64,000 nt of DNA, taken from Caballeronia choica (GTDB lineage Bacteria; Pseudomonadota; Gammaproteobacteria; Burkholderiales; Burkholderiaceae). Of the stretch, positions 1-8,631 are shown in pieces. The stretch is taken from positions 1 through 64,000 of the forward strand of contig NZ_FCON02000006.1 in assembly GCF_001544535.1 (NCBI RefSeq), read 5' to 3'. The translations under genes were made by a program, and so were the position numbers. Below the pieces are notes generated by a model. That model had not been told where the DNA came from. It ran no database searches and was given only the letters and a program-made list of their open reading frames with translations. Position 1 is the stretch's first letter. The number at the start of each line of letters is the position of its first letter.

Positions 1-231
1 AAACGAGTGCAGGCCCAGACCACCCACCACCAGGGTGAAGAGGATCGGGATCAGGCTGACGCTCAAGTAGCCGACCACGCGCAGCGGCTCGCCCAGGAAC
101 AGGAAGGCAAACTGGTGCCCCACGAAGAAGCCAGTCGGAATGGCAATGACTCCGGTGAGGAGCCAGCGGGTCATCGATTTGAATCGCCCGAAGGCGCGCG
201 TGTACCGCAGCAGCAGCACGCAGGCCACCAT
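1..231 (-). CDS. Partial integral membrane protein of unknown family, cut by the left window edge
   Basis: The minus strand is open from an ATG at 231 to base 1 and runs off the window, so only about 77 N-terminal residues are visible. The frame also stays open for some codons upstream of 231, so the true start is uncertain. The residues form hydrophobic stretches typical of membrane helices: one near residues 2-9, one near 21-45 (begins RWLLTGVIAIP), and one near 55-77 (YLSVSLIPILFTLVVGGLG). Basic residues between the first two (RYTRAFGRFK) suggest a cytoplasmic loop. I do not recognise the family. It reads away from all the genes to its right. Confidence 0.45.
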   Translation of the reverse strand, partial: MVACVLLLRYTRAFGRFKSMTRWLLTGVIAIPTGFFVGHQFAFLFLGEPLRVVGYLSVSLIPILFTLVVGGLGLHSF

Positions 232-528
232 CGTCAGGTGCCGACGATGGACTTGGTTGTTGGCTACAAGAGGACAAATACCTCTCCGATTCTGAAGCTG
301 TTGCTCTCGAAAATGGATGCGTTGACGCAGGCGTTGCGAAGAAATTGGCGTGATTCGGACTGTTCGAGAAGAGGGGGAATGGTGATGATGAGTTCCCTTT
401 GTTCCACCTTGCCAGGGCCTTGCACGTTTCACCTGGTCCCCAACTTTCGGGCCCCTTTTTGGCCGGACTACCCTGTGGGCGCGCGCTAGTGCCTCGATAT
501 CCGCATGCTCCCTCCTCCTATTTCTCGC
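232..528. other. Gap with no recognisable gene
   Basis: About 300 bases between the membrane-protein fragment and the decayed promoter. I read both strands and found no protein similarity, repeat or RNA that I could support. It may be the scar of the rearrangement that produced the thiolase remnant to its right. Confidence 0.4.
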
Positions 529-601
529 TTGACAAAGTAACAGAGCTGTTCCTACCATTAAAGAAAGTTACAGGTCAGTTACTTTGTGGAGAATAGCGAT
601 G
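529..601 (+). promoter_or_regulatory. Decayed second copy of the TetR-type promoter/operator found at 6453-6513
   Basis: A TTGACA box (529-534) runs into AAAGTAACAG (534-543). A right arm AGTTACAGGTCAGTTACTTT ends at 585, followed by GTGGAG and ATG at 599. The layout matches the intact operator upstream of the quinone reductase at 6519: TTGACA overlapping the left arm, the right arm ending in GTTACTTT, then TGGAGA and ATGCG. Here the arms no longer match each other well. The ATG at 599 opens only a short nonsense frame, so this copy drives no intact protein directly. Confidence 0.6.
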
Positions 602-645
602 CGCGTTATAGGAGGAGCGACTTACTCAGGCTGTCCCAGGACATC

Positions 646-792
646 GTCAAAGTGGAAGGGGGCGCCACTGCCCGTGGCCAGCCGGTCGGGGCGACAGAGA
701 TCGTACTCACCGTCCGCTTTATTCATCGGATGCGCCGTGCTGGTTTCGAACGGGGCATCCGTGGCGGCGAAGACATCGCGCTCGCGCTCTAA
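646..792 (+). pseudogene. Remnant of a thiolase (acetyl-CoA acyltransferase) C-terminus
   Basis: About 48 codons ending at a TAA (790-792) resemble the end of the thiolase family: V-x-V-x-GGAxAxGxPVGATxxVLTVRxIHxMRR, then ERGI and IALAL. In intact thiolases a CIGGGQG segment with the second catalytic cysteine lies before the final IALALE. Here it has shrunk to RGGED, so the active-site cysteine is missing. The upstream 350 or so residues are absent; the promoter of an unrelated gene lies directly in front. The next gene encodes a MaoC-type dehydratase, a usual thiolase neighbour, so this was probably a beta-oxidation-like operon truncated by a rearrangement. Confidence 0.65.
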
Positions 793-819
793 TCCATTGC
801 GTAACGCTGGGACTGAATC

Positions 820-1287
820 ATGAATCAGTTGAGCGAGCGCTATCTGGAAGATTTTGCAGTGGGACAGACGTTCGGTTCAGGGCGGCTGAAAATCGACAAG
901 GAACGGGTCCTCGCGTTCGCTGCCGAATTCGATCCACAGCCCTTTCACCTCGACGAGGCGGCGGCCCGCCGCTCGATTTTCGGTGGACTGGCCGCCAGCG
1001 GCTGGCACACAGCTGCCGTGACGATGCGGCTGCTGACAGAAAGCGAACTCAAGCCGGCCGGCGGCATTATCGGCGCTGGCCTCGACGAGTGCCGCTGGCC
1101 CCGGCCGGTGCGCCCCGGTGATGAATTGCGTGTCGAGTGCGAGGTGCTCGAGGTGCGACCGTCAAAGTCCCGTCCGGAGCAGGGCCTGATCAAACTCCGA
1201 ACGACCACCTTGAACCAGGACGGCGAGGCTGTGCTGGTCCACGTCGTGAACCTCGTCGTGCCGCGCCGGAATCAACATTCGAGTTGA
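820..1287 (+). CDS. MaoC-family (R)-specific enoyl-CoA hydratase-like protein
   Basis: A 155-residue protein of single hot-dog-fold length. Residues 35-48 contain the hydratase signature region with the Asp and His dyad (FDPQPFH, then FGGLAASGWH). Known members hydrate trans-2-enoyl-CoA or related acyl-CoA thioesters in beta-oxidation, PHA or side-chain degradation; the substrate here cannot be read from sequence. It follows the thiolase remnant by 27 bases and precedes a beta-hydroxyacid dehydrogenase by about 80 bases, consistent with an acyl-CoA catabolic operon that has lost its first gene. The ATG at 820 has only a weak ribosome-binding site. Confidence 0.85.
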   Translation: MNQLSERYLEDFAVGQTFGSGRLKIDKERVLAFAAEFDPQPFHLDEAAARRSIFGGLAASGWHTAAVTMRLLTESELKPAGGIIGAGLDECRWPRPVRPGDELRVECEVLEVRPSKSRPEQGLIKLRTTTLNQDGEAVLVHVVNLVVPRRNQHSS

Positions 1288-1368
1288 CACCGCAAAGCGG
1301 GACGAATTCGCGGCAATGAATCCGACCGTGCCGCCGCAAGAGGCACGCCCCTTGGGATCGGAGTGACT

Positions 1369-2247
1369 ATGAACATCGGTTTTATTGGCTTGGGTGTCAT
1401 GGGGCAGCCCATGGCGCTCAATCTGGCCCGCGCAGGCACACAACTCATTGTCTGGAATCGCTCCGCTGACAGAAGCGAGTCTTTGCGAGCGGTGGGCGCT
1501 ACCGTCGCGACGAACCCCGCCGAGATATTTAAACTGAGCCGCGTGGCATTCCTGATGCTCGTCGACGGCGACGCAATCGACGCCGTCCTCGGCCGCGGCA
1601 CCTCGCAGTTCAACAGGAACGTCGCGCACCACACGATCATCAACATGGGGACGACCTCGCCCGACTACTCGCGTGGACTCGAAGCCGACATTCGCAACAC
1701 CGGTGGCACCTACGTGGAAGCGCCCGTCTCGGGCTCGCGCAAGCCCGCCGAGGCAGGCCAGCTCGTGGCGATGCTGGCGGGCGAACACGCGGCCGTCCAA
1801 AGCGTTCGCGCTCTGCTCGAGCCAATGTGCCACCAGACGATTGTGTGCGGCGCGGTTCCGAGCGGGCTCCTCATGAAGCTCGCGGCTAACCTGTTTCTGA
1901 TGACCACGGTCACCGGCCTTGCGGAGGCGACTCATTTTGCCGAGCGGCATGGTTTGGACATGCAGCAGTTTCGCGCCATCGTGGACGCCGGTCAAATGGC
2001 AAGCGACATTTCACGCGCGAAAATTCTCAAGCTGGTGATGCGTGACTTCGATGTCCAGGGGTCGATCACCAATGTGTTAAAAGTCAATCAATTGATTGCG
2101 GAAGCGGCCAGGGAAGCCGGAGTCGCCTCGCCGCTATTGGATGTCTGCCATGCGCTATTTGGTGAGACGCAGGCGTTGGGGTACGGCCAATCCGACATCG
2201 CGGCCGTCCTCTGCGCACTCGAGGCAAGAACCAGTTCCAGCAACTGA
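1369..2247 (+). CDS. NAD(P)-dependent 3-hydroxyisobutyrate dehydrogenase-like oxidoreductase
   Basis: A 292-residue beta-hydroxyacid dehydrogenase. The N-terminus has the Rossmann motif [13 protein letters not shown]; a substrate-loop segment [17 protein letters not shown] lies near residue 118; and MKLAANLF near residue 167 supplies the expected catalytic lysine. The C-terminal half is the usual all-helical dimerisation domain. I chose ATG 1369 over the in-frame GTG at 1363 because GGAG (1360-1363) sits 5 bases before it. Family members oxidise 3-hydroxyisobutyrate, tartronate semialdehyde or similar short beta-hydroxyacids; which one is unclear. It probably shares a transcript with the MaoC gene. 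Confidence 0.88.
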   Translation: MNIGFIGLGVMGQPMALNLARAGTQLIVWNRSADRSESLRAVGATVATNPAEIFKLSRVAFLMLVDGDAIDAVLGRGTSQFNRNVAHHTIINMGTTSPDYSRGLEADIRNTGGTYVEAPVSGSRKPAEAGQLVAMLAGEHAAVQSVRALLEPMCHQTIVCGAVPSGLLMKLAANLFLMTTVTGLAEATHFAERHGLDMQQFRAIVDAGQMASDISRAKILKLVMRDFDVQGSITNVLKVNQLIAEAAREAGVASPLLDVCHALFGETQALGYGQSDIAAVLCALEARTSSSN

Positions 2248-2415
2248 GGTGTTTGCGATAAAGCGAAGCACGGAGAAGATGGCGCTTGACGCGAAGTGTT
2301 GTCGGGTCGCGCGGTATCGTTTGTGTTGAATTGACGCGATTCTGATTTTTCAATCTCAACTTCGTCGTGGCGAAGTTTATTTCGTATCGGTATATGCGTT
2401 CCTGGTCACCAGCCA

Positions 2416-3426
2416 TCAGCGCGATACGCTTAGCCGCTCCCGGAGGCTTTGAGGGGGACGTCCAAATACGCGCATGAATGCTCGTCGCATTCGTTCCGGA
2501 TCGCCAAATCCGGTTGCATATGCAACCAGCTCGATTGGCTCCCTTGACCCACGGATGCGCTCACTTGCGACTTCCAGCCGAAGGCGCTCCACCACTTTTG
2601 CCGGCGTTTCGCCTGTTTCAGACAAGAAGGCGCGCGTGAAATGCCTCTGGCTCATGTTCGCCTGCGCAGCCAAGACTTCCACTGTCAGGTCCATGTTCAG
2701 ATTTTGCCGGATCCAACGGAGCAAAGGTCTGAATCGTCCCGTCGGTGAATTGAGTTTCAATAGTTCCGAAAACTGAGATTGTCCTCCGGACCGGCGATAG
2801 TAGATCACGAGTTCCTGCGCTATCTCGCGAGCGAGATCTTCACCATAGTCGTCAGCTATGATCGCGAGCGCTATATCAATCCCGGCGCTAACGCCGGCGG
2901 AAGTCCAGATTTGGCCGTCTTGTATGAAGACTCTGTCAGGTTCGAGCTTAACGTCAGGATATTGCTCGCTGAAATGCCGAGATCGTCGCCAATGCGTCGT
3001 TGCGCGCAGTCCGTTAAGAAGTCCTGCTTCCGCAAGTAGGTAGGTTCCGGAACAAACGCTCACGACTCGACAACCGCGGCCGGCCACTGCCTGGATGAAC
3101 TTAATCGTTCTTTCGCACTTGGATGCGGCAATGACGCCGACGCCGCCAGTAACGAACAGGGTCGTAATCCGGTCATCAAATCCCTGTGTTCGAAGTTCGA
3201 TTCCTGCCGAACTGCGAATGCTGTCTGACCCTTCCGACATCACCGTGATCGGGATGCGTGTCGATAACAGACGGGCGGCGGTTTCAAAGACCGAGATTGG
3301 ACCGGACGCGTCAAGAAGTTGAAAATCAGGATACACCAGGACGCCGATCATGAGCGAGACCTTGGGCGGGTGTTCATGGCGAGAGTCTCCTAGCATTTGG
3401 GTGTGTGCACACCTATAATAGTTCAA
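2416..3426 (-). CDS. GlxA-family AraC regulator (DJ-1/PfpI domain plus AraC helix-turn-helix)
   Basis: A 336-residue protein in two parts. Residues 26-190 form a DJ-1/PfpI amidotransferase-like domain starting IGVLVYPDFQLLDASGP, with the cysteine of the nucleophile elbow in VCSGTYLLAEAG. Residues 235-330 form an AraC-type double helix-turn-helix (VEVLAAQANMSQRHFTRAF, then ELVAYATGFGDPERMRRAF). Such proteins are transcription activators, often of amine, carnitine or arginine catabolism genes. The start is uncertain: in-frame ATGs at 3426, 3396 and 3351 are possible and none has a clear ribosome-binding site. It converges with the dehydrogenase on its left; targets are unknown. Confidence 0.88.
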   Translation of the reverse strand: MNYYRCAHTQMLGDSRHEHPPKVSLMIGVLVYPDFQLLDASGPISVFETAARLLSTRIPITVMSEGSDSIRSSAGIELRTQGFDDRITTLFVTGGVGVIAASKCERTIKFIQAVAGRGCRVVSVCSGTYLLAEAGLLNGLRATTHWRRSRHFSEQYPDVKLEPDRVFIQDGQIWTSAGVSAGIDIALAIIADDYGEDLAREIAQELVIYYRRSGGQSQFSELLKLNSPTGRFRPLLRWIRQNLNMDLTVEVLAAQANMSQRHFTRAFLSETGETPAKVVERLRLEVASERIRGSREPIELVAYATGFGDPERMRRAFMRVFGRPPQSLRERLSVSR

Positions 3427-3503
3427 TGATCCAAATTTGCAAATGAGGCGTGCACCGTGGTCCGTGAAGTGATGAGGAAGGTTGCGGTAGGACAGGGTGT
3501 TGC

Positions 3504-3650
3504 GAAGGGCTAAGGCAGGCGATCGCGCGAGAGTTTGGACCCAGGGGCATTGGCGCGGCGGTGACCATTGACGGCGCGGTGAGCATGCCGGCGATTCACC
3601 GGATGATGCCGGACCTGGTGGCGAGTCTGCCGCCTGACGGGATGCTGTGA
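3504..3650 (+). pseudogene. C-terminal remnant of a short-chain dehydrogenase
   Basis: In-frame residues AIAREFGPRGIGAAVTIDGAV, followed by MPAIHRMMPDLVASLPPDGML and a TGA at 3648-3650, resemble the tail of SDR proteins of the type AREFGPRGIHVAHVVIDG. No Rossmann N-terminus or Y-x-x-x-K is present upstream, so only about 48 residues survive. It lies in the non-coding space between the GlxA-type regulator and the decarboxylase-like gene. The upstream sequence shows no other recognisable content. Confidence 0.55.
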
Positions 3651-3809
3651 ACGGAAGTTAATGATCAGGGAAATCAAGACGCCAAGCATGACCGTGTCCG
3701 TTAACGAGGGAAAATGGGCGTTCTTGATTTGAGGGAATCGTGACACTATGTCTATGCGAGTTCATGTCCTGGCTTATCAGTTATGCAAATTAAAGGAGAC
3801 AAGCCCATC

Positions 3810-4598
3810 ATGTCAGCGACCAAAGGAAACAGCGCCCCATCTTTCGCCCTCGCCGAGGGATACTACTACGAGAATGGCTGTACCGTCGCAAGCAAAGTCC
3901 ACTTGACGGAAAGGAACTACGGCACGAGGCGCACGTTCTTTTTCATATGCGATCCGACGGCGGTCCAGGCAATTTTGCCCGACGGCTGGGTTCTTCGTAT
4001 CACCGCCGAGCCTGAATTTCATCTCATGGTGCATTTCAACGATTGGCTACACACTTCACATGCCGACGATACGCCCCACTTAGTTCAAGCCCCTCCATAC
4101 GTGGGCTTTCTGGTTCCAGTTCAAAACAGCTTTCTAAAGCGATCCGGCATCATGCAAGTCTATGGCTTTGCCGCAGGCAGTCACTACACAGGCGGCCCCT
4201 ACAAGGCGTATCGTGGATGTACTTATTCGCATGCTTCGCGGTTTGACACGAACGGCCTTGATGTTTCATGGACACACGATCAATACACAATCGGTTCGCT
4301 CAACTCCGAGGGTGTGTTCGAGATATCGATCGCTCACCAGAGAACCGTAGTCGCCCGGGCTATCACGGGGCGACCAAATCTGGCTGTATTCTCCCCTTAC
4401 GATAATTCCATTGAGCGATATTACTCGGAAGACCTGGTGCTTGAGCGGCCGCTGGCGCCTTTGCTTGGGTTGTCCAACGTGAAGGAGTTCAGCTTGACCT
4501 GGACATTGCCCGACCTGAAGGACGTAATGGCATCCGCTCAGCTCGTCGCGATGAATTACAACCCGGCTTACATGCGCGAAGTGTTTGAGCGCGACTAG
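3810..4598 (+). CDS. Acetoacetate decarboxylase-like protein
   Basis: A 262-residue protein that I tentatively place in the acetoacetate decarboxylase-like beta-barrel family. Support comes from its length, the N-terminal DPTAVQAILPDGW segment (as in proteins that begin with a PTxxxxxLLPPGF-like element), and alternating beta-strand-rich regions. I cannot securely identify the Schiff-base lysine, so catalysis is unproven. The ATG at 3810 is preceded by AAAGGAG (3792-3798); an upstream ATG at 3783 has none. It stands alone between decayed DNA and a D-2-hydroxyacid dehydrogenase on the same strand 170 bases later. An alternative is an uncharacterised beta-barrel enzyme of the same fold. Confidence 0.5.
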   Translation: MSATKGNSAPSFALAEGYYYENGCTVASKVHLTERNYGTRRTFFFICDPTAVQAILPDGWVLRITAEPEFHLMVHFNDWLHTSHADDTPHLVQAPPYVGFLVPVQNSFLKRSGIMQVYGFAAGSHYTGGPYKAYRGCTYSHASRFDTNGLDVSWTHDQYTIGSLNSEGVFEISIAHQRTVVARAITGRPNLAVFSPYDNSIERYYSEDLVLERPLAPLLGLSNVKEFSLTWTLPDLKDVMASAQLVAMNYNPAYMREVFERD

Positions 4599-4771
4599 TA
4601 TTTCAATATCAGTAGCGCCGGCTCGCACTCGTACAACTGCGGTCGTTCCTCTTCCCGTTAGCCTGATCGCCATCTCGTATATTTCGAGCTATATCTTGCG
4701 CAGCAATCCGCATTTTTGAATGGGGGACGCCTTGTATCCTCTGTCATGATTCCATGCAAGGAGCCGTTGCA

Positions 4772-5737
4772 ATGTCTGCTTCATCCCTGATCAAGATCGC
4801 GATTCTCGATGATTACCAGAACGTCGCGCTGAGCATGGCAGACTGGTCGCCGTTGAAAGATCGTGCCGACATTACCGTGTTCGACAACCATGTCTCAGAG
4901 CCAGCCGAAATCGTCGCTCGTTTGAAACCGTTCGACGTCGTCTGTGCGATGCGCGAGCGCACGCCGTTCTCGCGAACGATCATCGAGAGTCTTCCGAAAC
5001 TCAAGCTGATCGCGTCGACCGGACCGGGGGTTACATCGATCGATATGGAAGCTGCCGCAGAACATGACGTCGAAGTCCGCCACACCGGCTACTCGTCGGT
5101 GCCAACGATCGAATTCACCTGGGCGCTGATTCTCTCCTTGGCACGCAACATTAGGCAGGAAAACGAATCGCTTCGTCACGGCAGCTGGCAGGTATCGCTC
5201 GGCACCGAGCTCGCGGGCAAGACGCTCGGCCTGCTTGGTCTCGGTTCCGTGGGTGACGGGGTGGGCGTGATCGGTCGCGCTTTCAGGATGAACGTCATCG
5301 CTTGGAGCCAGAATCTCACTGCCGAGCGCGCGCAAGAAAAAGGTGTGCAGCTCGTCAGCAAGGACACCCTGTTCTCGACCTCGGATTTCCTGTCGATCCA
5401 TGTGCGTCTGAGTGAACGCACGCTGCGTCTCGTTGGCGCAGCTGAATTGGCACAGATGAAGCCGACAAGCCGGCTCATCAACACTTCGCGCGGGCCGGTC
5501 GTGGACGAGGCGGCGTTGCTCGCGGCACTCAGGAGCAGACGGCTTGCTGGCGCTGCGATCGACGTGTACGACGAGGAACCGCTCAACATTGCTCATCCGT
5601 TTCGCTCACTGCCGAACGTGCTTGCGACGCCGCATATCGGCTACGTTTCAAACGAACTGTATCGCAGGTTCTATGGCGATTCCGTGCGCAACATCGCGCA
5701 GTGGCTCGATGAGACTGCGCGGTTGCGCATTGCCTGA
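4772..5737 (+). CDS. D-2-hydroxyacid dehydrogenase family protein
   Basis: A 321-residue NAD-dependent enzyme. It has the N-terminal catalytic subdomain, the nucleotide-binding motif LGLLGLGSVGDGVGVIGRAF (GxGxxG) near residues 147-166, the catalytic Arg in INTSRGPVVDE, the Glu in DVYDEEPL, and the His in ATPHIGY. Relatives reduce 2-keto acids such as glyoxylate, hydroxypyruvate or phosphoglycerate; the long loop and the BPHL-like context do not settle which. I prefer ATG 4772 to ATG 4754 because GGAG at 4760-4763 lies 8 bases upstream. No obvious operon partner follows; the next gene is convergent. Confidence 0.88.
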   Translation: MSASSLIKIAILDDYQNVALSMADWSPLKDRADITVFDNHVSEPAEIVARLKPFDVVCAMRERTPFSRTIIESLPKLKLIASTGPGVTSIDMEAAAEHDVEVRHTGYSSVPTIEFTWALILSLARNIRQENESLRHGSWQVSLGTELAGKTLGLLGLGSVGDGVGVIGRAFRMNVIAWSQNLTAERAQEKGVQLVSKDTLFSTSDFLSIHVRLSERTLRLVGAAELAQMKPTSRLINTSRGPVVDEAALLAALRSRRLAGAAIDVYDEEPLNIAHPFRSLPNVLATPHIGYVSNELYRRFYGDSVRNIAQWLDETARLRIA

Positions 5738-5826
5738 TGTGCATCATTGCGATCGAGAGTCCAACACGCCGACTGTGGAATCTACGGCAACGCGTCACCT
5801 CGTCTTCGAGGCACTTCGCCGAACCA

Positions 5827-6420
5827 CTAGGCCAACAACTTGATGGCGGCGTCGACGAGGTCGGCACGCAGATCATCTGGCTCCGCGATCAGGCCGCAGA
5901 CGTACGCGCCGTTGATGAGCAGCGCTATCTGAGACGCGGTGCGGTTTGGATCACCGACGCCCAGCCTGGCAACGATGGTTGCGAGCCTCGCCCGCATTTC
6001 CTCCTTGTTGTTCCGGGCAATGACCCGGCCAGGATGGCTGTCGTCAGGAAACTCCGCCACCAGGTTCAGGAACGGACAGCCGCGATAAGCGGGGCGCCCG
6101 ATCCGCTCCGCTATTCCAGACAGCAACGCCACCAGCAAAGCGCGCGGGTTATCAGCGTGCAGCTTTTCAGTGCGATCCCACCACACCCAGAATGAGCGAT
6201 CTTTTTCGGCGGCGAAGGCGGCGATCAACGCGTCCTTGGAGTCAAACAGGCGATAGAGACTCGTTTTCGACACGCCGGATTGCTCGACGACCGTGTCGAC
6301 ACCAATGGCACGGATGCCCTCGCGGTAGAACAACTCGCTTGCCGTCGCGAGGATACGCTCGCGCGCACTCACTTCGCCCTTTGGCGGGGCGCCCCGCCGG
6401 GGTCGGGCTCGTGCCTTCAT
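5827..6420 (-). CDS. TetR-family repressor, divergent from the quinone reductase
   Basis: A 197-residue regulator. The N-terminal helix-turn-helix reads SARERILATASELFYREG followed by IGVDTVVEQSGVSKTSLYRLF, standard for TetR proteins. The C-terminal region is a ligand-binding helical domain with AYRGCPFLNLVAEFPD. ATG 6420 is favoured over 6435 because a GGAG lies 9 bases upstream of it, inside the longer reading. It is divergent from the reductase at 6519, and the short space between them contains a perfect 20-bp inverted repeat, the likely operator for both genes. Family knowledge predicts release by a small electrophilic or aromatic ligand; the ligand is not known. Confidence 0.9.
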   Translation of the reverse strand: MKARARPRRGAPPKGEVSARERILATASELFYREGIRAIGVDTVVEQSGVSKTSLYRLFDSKDALIAAFAAEKDRSFWVWWDRTEKLHADNPRALLVALLSGIAERIGRPAYRGCPFLNLVAEFPDDSHPGRVIARNNKEEMRARLATIVARLGVGDPNRTASQIALLINGAYVCGLIAEPDDLRADLVDAAIKLLA

Positions 6421-6452
6421 ATTCGCAAGCTCCATTCATGTCGATTTTCTGG

Positions 6453-6513
6453 TTGACAAAGTAACAGGTCTGTAACTAATCTTCAAGTTACAGACCTGTT
6501 ACTTTATGGAGAG
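6453..6513 (+). promoter_or_regulatory. Promoter with perfect 20-bp inverted-repeat operator for the TetR/reductase pair
   Basis: AAAGTAACAGGTCTGTAACT (6458-6477) and its exact reverse complement (6486-6505) are separated by 8 bases. TTGACA at 6453-6458 is a good -35 box overlapping the left arm; a TAATCT-like -10 (6477-6482) falls in the spacer, so a bound repressor would block polymerase. Each arm itself contains a nearly palindromic GTAACAG-N2-CTGTAAC, suggesting room for two repressor dimers. GGAGAG at 6508-6513 is the ribosome-binding site for the ATG at 6519. Confidence 0.8.
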
Positions 6514-6518
6514 CGACG

Positions 6519-7490
6519 ATGCGTGCGATCGAGGCGAAATCTTTCTCGGGCTATGACGGGTTGTTACAGACCGATTTGCCGAAGCCGAAACGGACAGCGG
6601 GCAGGGTCCTGGTCCGTGTTACAGCCGCCGGCGTGACGCCGCTCGATCACACGATCGTCTCAGGTGGACACCCTCGGGCCAAAGCGCCGCTGGTGCCTGG
6701 CAACGAGGGCGCCGGTGTCATCGAGGATGCTGGTGATTCGGGGCTTGTGGTGGGCAGTCGCGTGATGTTCACAGGACCCTACGGCGTTCGTGAGAATGGT
6801 TCGTGGCAAGAATGGATGCTGGTGAGGCCCGATGATCTCGCGCTCGTGCCCGACGCGATCGACGACGTAGTCGCGGCCAGCCTTCCAGTGGCCTGGCTGA
6901 CGGCGCAGATCGCACTGACGCTGGCCGGATTCAAGCCAGGCATGAGGGTGCTGGCTCCGGGGATCGGCGGATCGGTTGGCAACGCGACCTATCAACTCGC
7001 GCGGGCGCAGGACGCCGGCACGGTGATTTCGACGGCCGGCAGTGCGGCGAAAGCCGCCAGGGCGCGCGAGCTTGGGTTCGAGCATGTGGTCGACCTGAGC
7101 GCAGAAGGTCTCGCCGACGGCGTTCGCCGGATAACGGACGGCAAGGGCGTCGATATCGTCATCGAGAGCATCGGCGGGAGCGTGACCAGTGAGGCGCTAG
7201 CTAGCCTTGGTCCCGGTGGTGTCGTGATCACGTTGGGCTACTCCGCTGGACGCAAAACCACGATCGATGTGACGGACCTCATCTGGAAGCGCGCGCGTAT
7301 CGAGGGCTTCTCTCTGTTCTCCCAGTCACCGAGTGTGGTTGCTACCGCGTGGCGGGACATCATCCCGCTGATCGTGGGCGGATCCGTCAAGCCGATCGTC
7401 GAGAGGGTCTACCCCCTCGTCGAAGCAGGCGAAGCCCTGCGTCACCTGATCGAGGATCGGCCCTTTGGCAAAGTCATTCTAACGATGTGA
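6519..7490 (+). CDS. Zinc-independent quinone oxidoreductase (MDR family)
   Basis: A 323-residue NADPH-dependent medium-chain reductase. The N-terminal GroES-like half contains VTPLDHTIVSGG and VPGNEGAGVIEDAG; the Rossmann half carries GIGGSVGNATYQLARA near residue 148 and VIESIGGSV. No structural zinc cysteines are seen, as expected for QorA/zeta-crystallin types. Such enzymes reduce quinones or alkenals with NADPH in the cytoplasm. The gene sits behind the TetR operator and has a strong ribosome-binding site 5 bases before its start, so it is probably induced by a compound it detoxifies. Confidence 0.9.
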   Translation: MRAIEAKSFSGYDGLLQTDLPKPKRTAGRVLVRVTAAGVTPLDHTIVSGGHPRAKAPLVPGNEGAGVIEDAGDSGLVVGSRVMFTGPYGVRENGSWQEWMLVRPDDLALVPDAIDDVVAASLPVAWLTAQIALTLAGFKPGMRVLAPGIGGSVGNATYQLARAQDAGTVISTAGSAAKAARARELGFEHVVDLSAEGLADGVRRITDGKGVDIVIESIGGSVTSEALASLGPGGVVITLGYSAGRKTTIDVTDLIWKRARIEGFSLFSQSPSVVATAWRDIIPLIVGGSVKPIVERVYPLVEAGEALRHLIEDRPFGKVILTM

Positions 7491-7608
7491 CCGAAGTGAC
7501 AAGCGGACATTCACAGCTCCCGCCGCGATCTCGGTGCCTTAGTTCGAGCGTGTCAGACGATGAGCGTTCGAGGTTTCCGCGACGCGATGCAACCCTAAGG
7601 AGGTCGTT

Positions 7609-8466
7609 ATGTTGAATTGGCAGGTGGGCTCGGTGAAGATAACCTGTGTGCTCGAGATGTTGATGTCGCTCCCCTACGACCCGGAGAGCTTCTTCTTGCG
7701 GGACGCGACGCCGGAAGCACTGGAGGCCAGCCCATGGCTCTATCCGCACTTCGCCAACGCCGATGGTTCCCTCAACGTGTCCGTCCAGGCCCTGCTAGTG
7801 GAGGCGCCGGGGCTGAGGCTGATGGTCGATACCTGCATCGGCAACGACAAGCCGCGCCGTCTGGTGGGCGGAAACTCGCTGGCGACGCGGTTCCTGCAAC
7901 ACCTCGCGGATGCGGGCTGGAGCCGCGACGATGTCGACGCCGTGATCTGCACTCACCTGCACGTGGACCACGTGGGCTGGAACACCATGTTGGTGGACGG
8001 CAAGTGGGTCCCGACCTTCCCCAAGGCGCGCTACCTGATCGGCAAGCGTGAATTCGAGCATTGGAGCAACGAGGGCGACGAGGAGCAGCAGACGATCATG
8101 GGTGACAGCGTGCGGCCGATCTTCGACGCCGGCCTGGTCGACCTGGTGGAGATGGATCATCGCATCTCGGCTGAGGTGCGTCTAAGGCCAACCCCCGGCC
8201 ACACGCCAGGCCATGTCAGCGTGATGATCGAATCGGAAGGGCAGAGCGCCGTGATTACAGGCGACATTGCCCACCATCCCTGCCAAATGGCCCACCCCGA
8301 GTGGGCCACGAGCCTCGACAGCGACACTCAGGCCGCGACGGCTACCCGCGTGAAGTTGTTCGCCGAGTGGGCCGACCAGCCGATTCTGGTCATCGGCACC
8401 CACTATGCCACACCGACAGCCGGACGCGTGAAGCGCGACGGGGCGGCGTTCCGGTTCGAGGTCTAG
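7609..8466 (+). CDS. MBL-fold metallo-hydrolase
   Basis: A 285-residue metallo-beta-lactamase-fold hydrolase. The zinc-binding motif THLHVDHVGW lies near residues 108-117; the later ligands are His in PTPGHTPGHVS, Asp in ITGDIAHHP, and His in GTHYATPTAG. It resembles the lactonase/quinolone-dioxygenase-like branch, but the substrate cannot be named from sequence. AAGGAGG lies 6 bases before the ATG, one of the best ribosome-binding sites in the window. It follows the quinone reductase by 118 bases and may share its TetR-controlled transcript. Confidence 0.9.
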   Translation: MLNWQVGSVKITCVLEMLMSLPYDPESFFLRDATPEALEASPWLYPHFANADGSLNVSVQALLVEAPGLRLMVDTCIGNDKPRRLVGGNSLATRFLQHLADAGWSRDDVDAVICTHLHVDHVGWNTMLVDGKWVPTFPKARYLIGKREFEHWSNEGDEEQQTIMGDSVRPIFDAGLVDLVEMDHRISAEVRLRPTPGHTPGHVSVMIESEGQSAVITGDIAHHPCQMAHPEWATSLDSDTQAATATRVKLFAEWADQPILVIGTHYATPTAGRVKRDGAAFRFEV

Positions 8467-8554
8467 CGGGCCGGACGGCCAAGGAGATGATCGATGGGCC
8501 GACCAGCGTTGGTCGGTATGTGCAAACGATCCTCGAATGCAGCGGAGCCTGGGC

Positions 8555-8574
8555 GCTGCCTTATTTTTGGCAGC
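8555..8574 (+). terminator. Weak hairpin between the MBL hydrolase and SDR genes
   Basis: GCTGCC (8555-8560) pairs with GGCAGC (8569-8574) around an 8-base T-rich loop. There is no run of T after the stem, so termination is doubtful. Confidence 0.25.
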
Positions 8575-8631
8575 CGACCGCTAGCCTAGAGGCACTGCCA
8601 GTCGGAATTATCAATCAACGGAGTAATTGCT

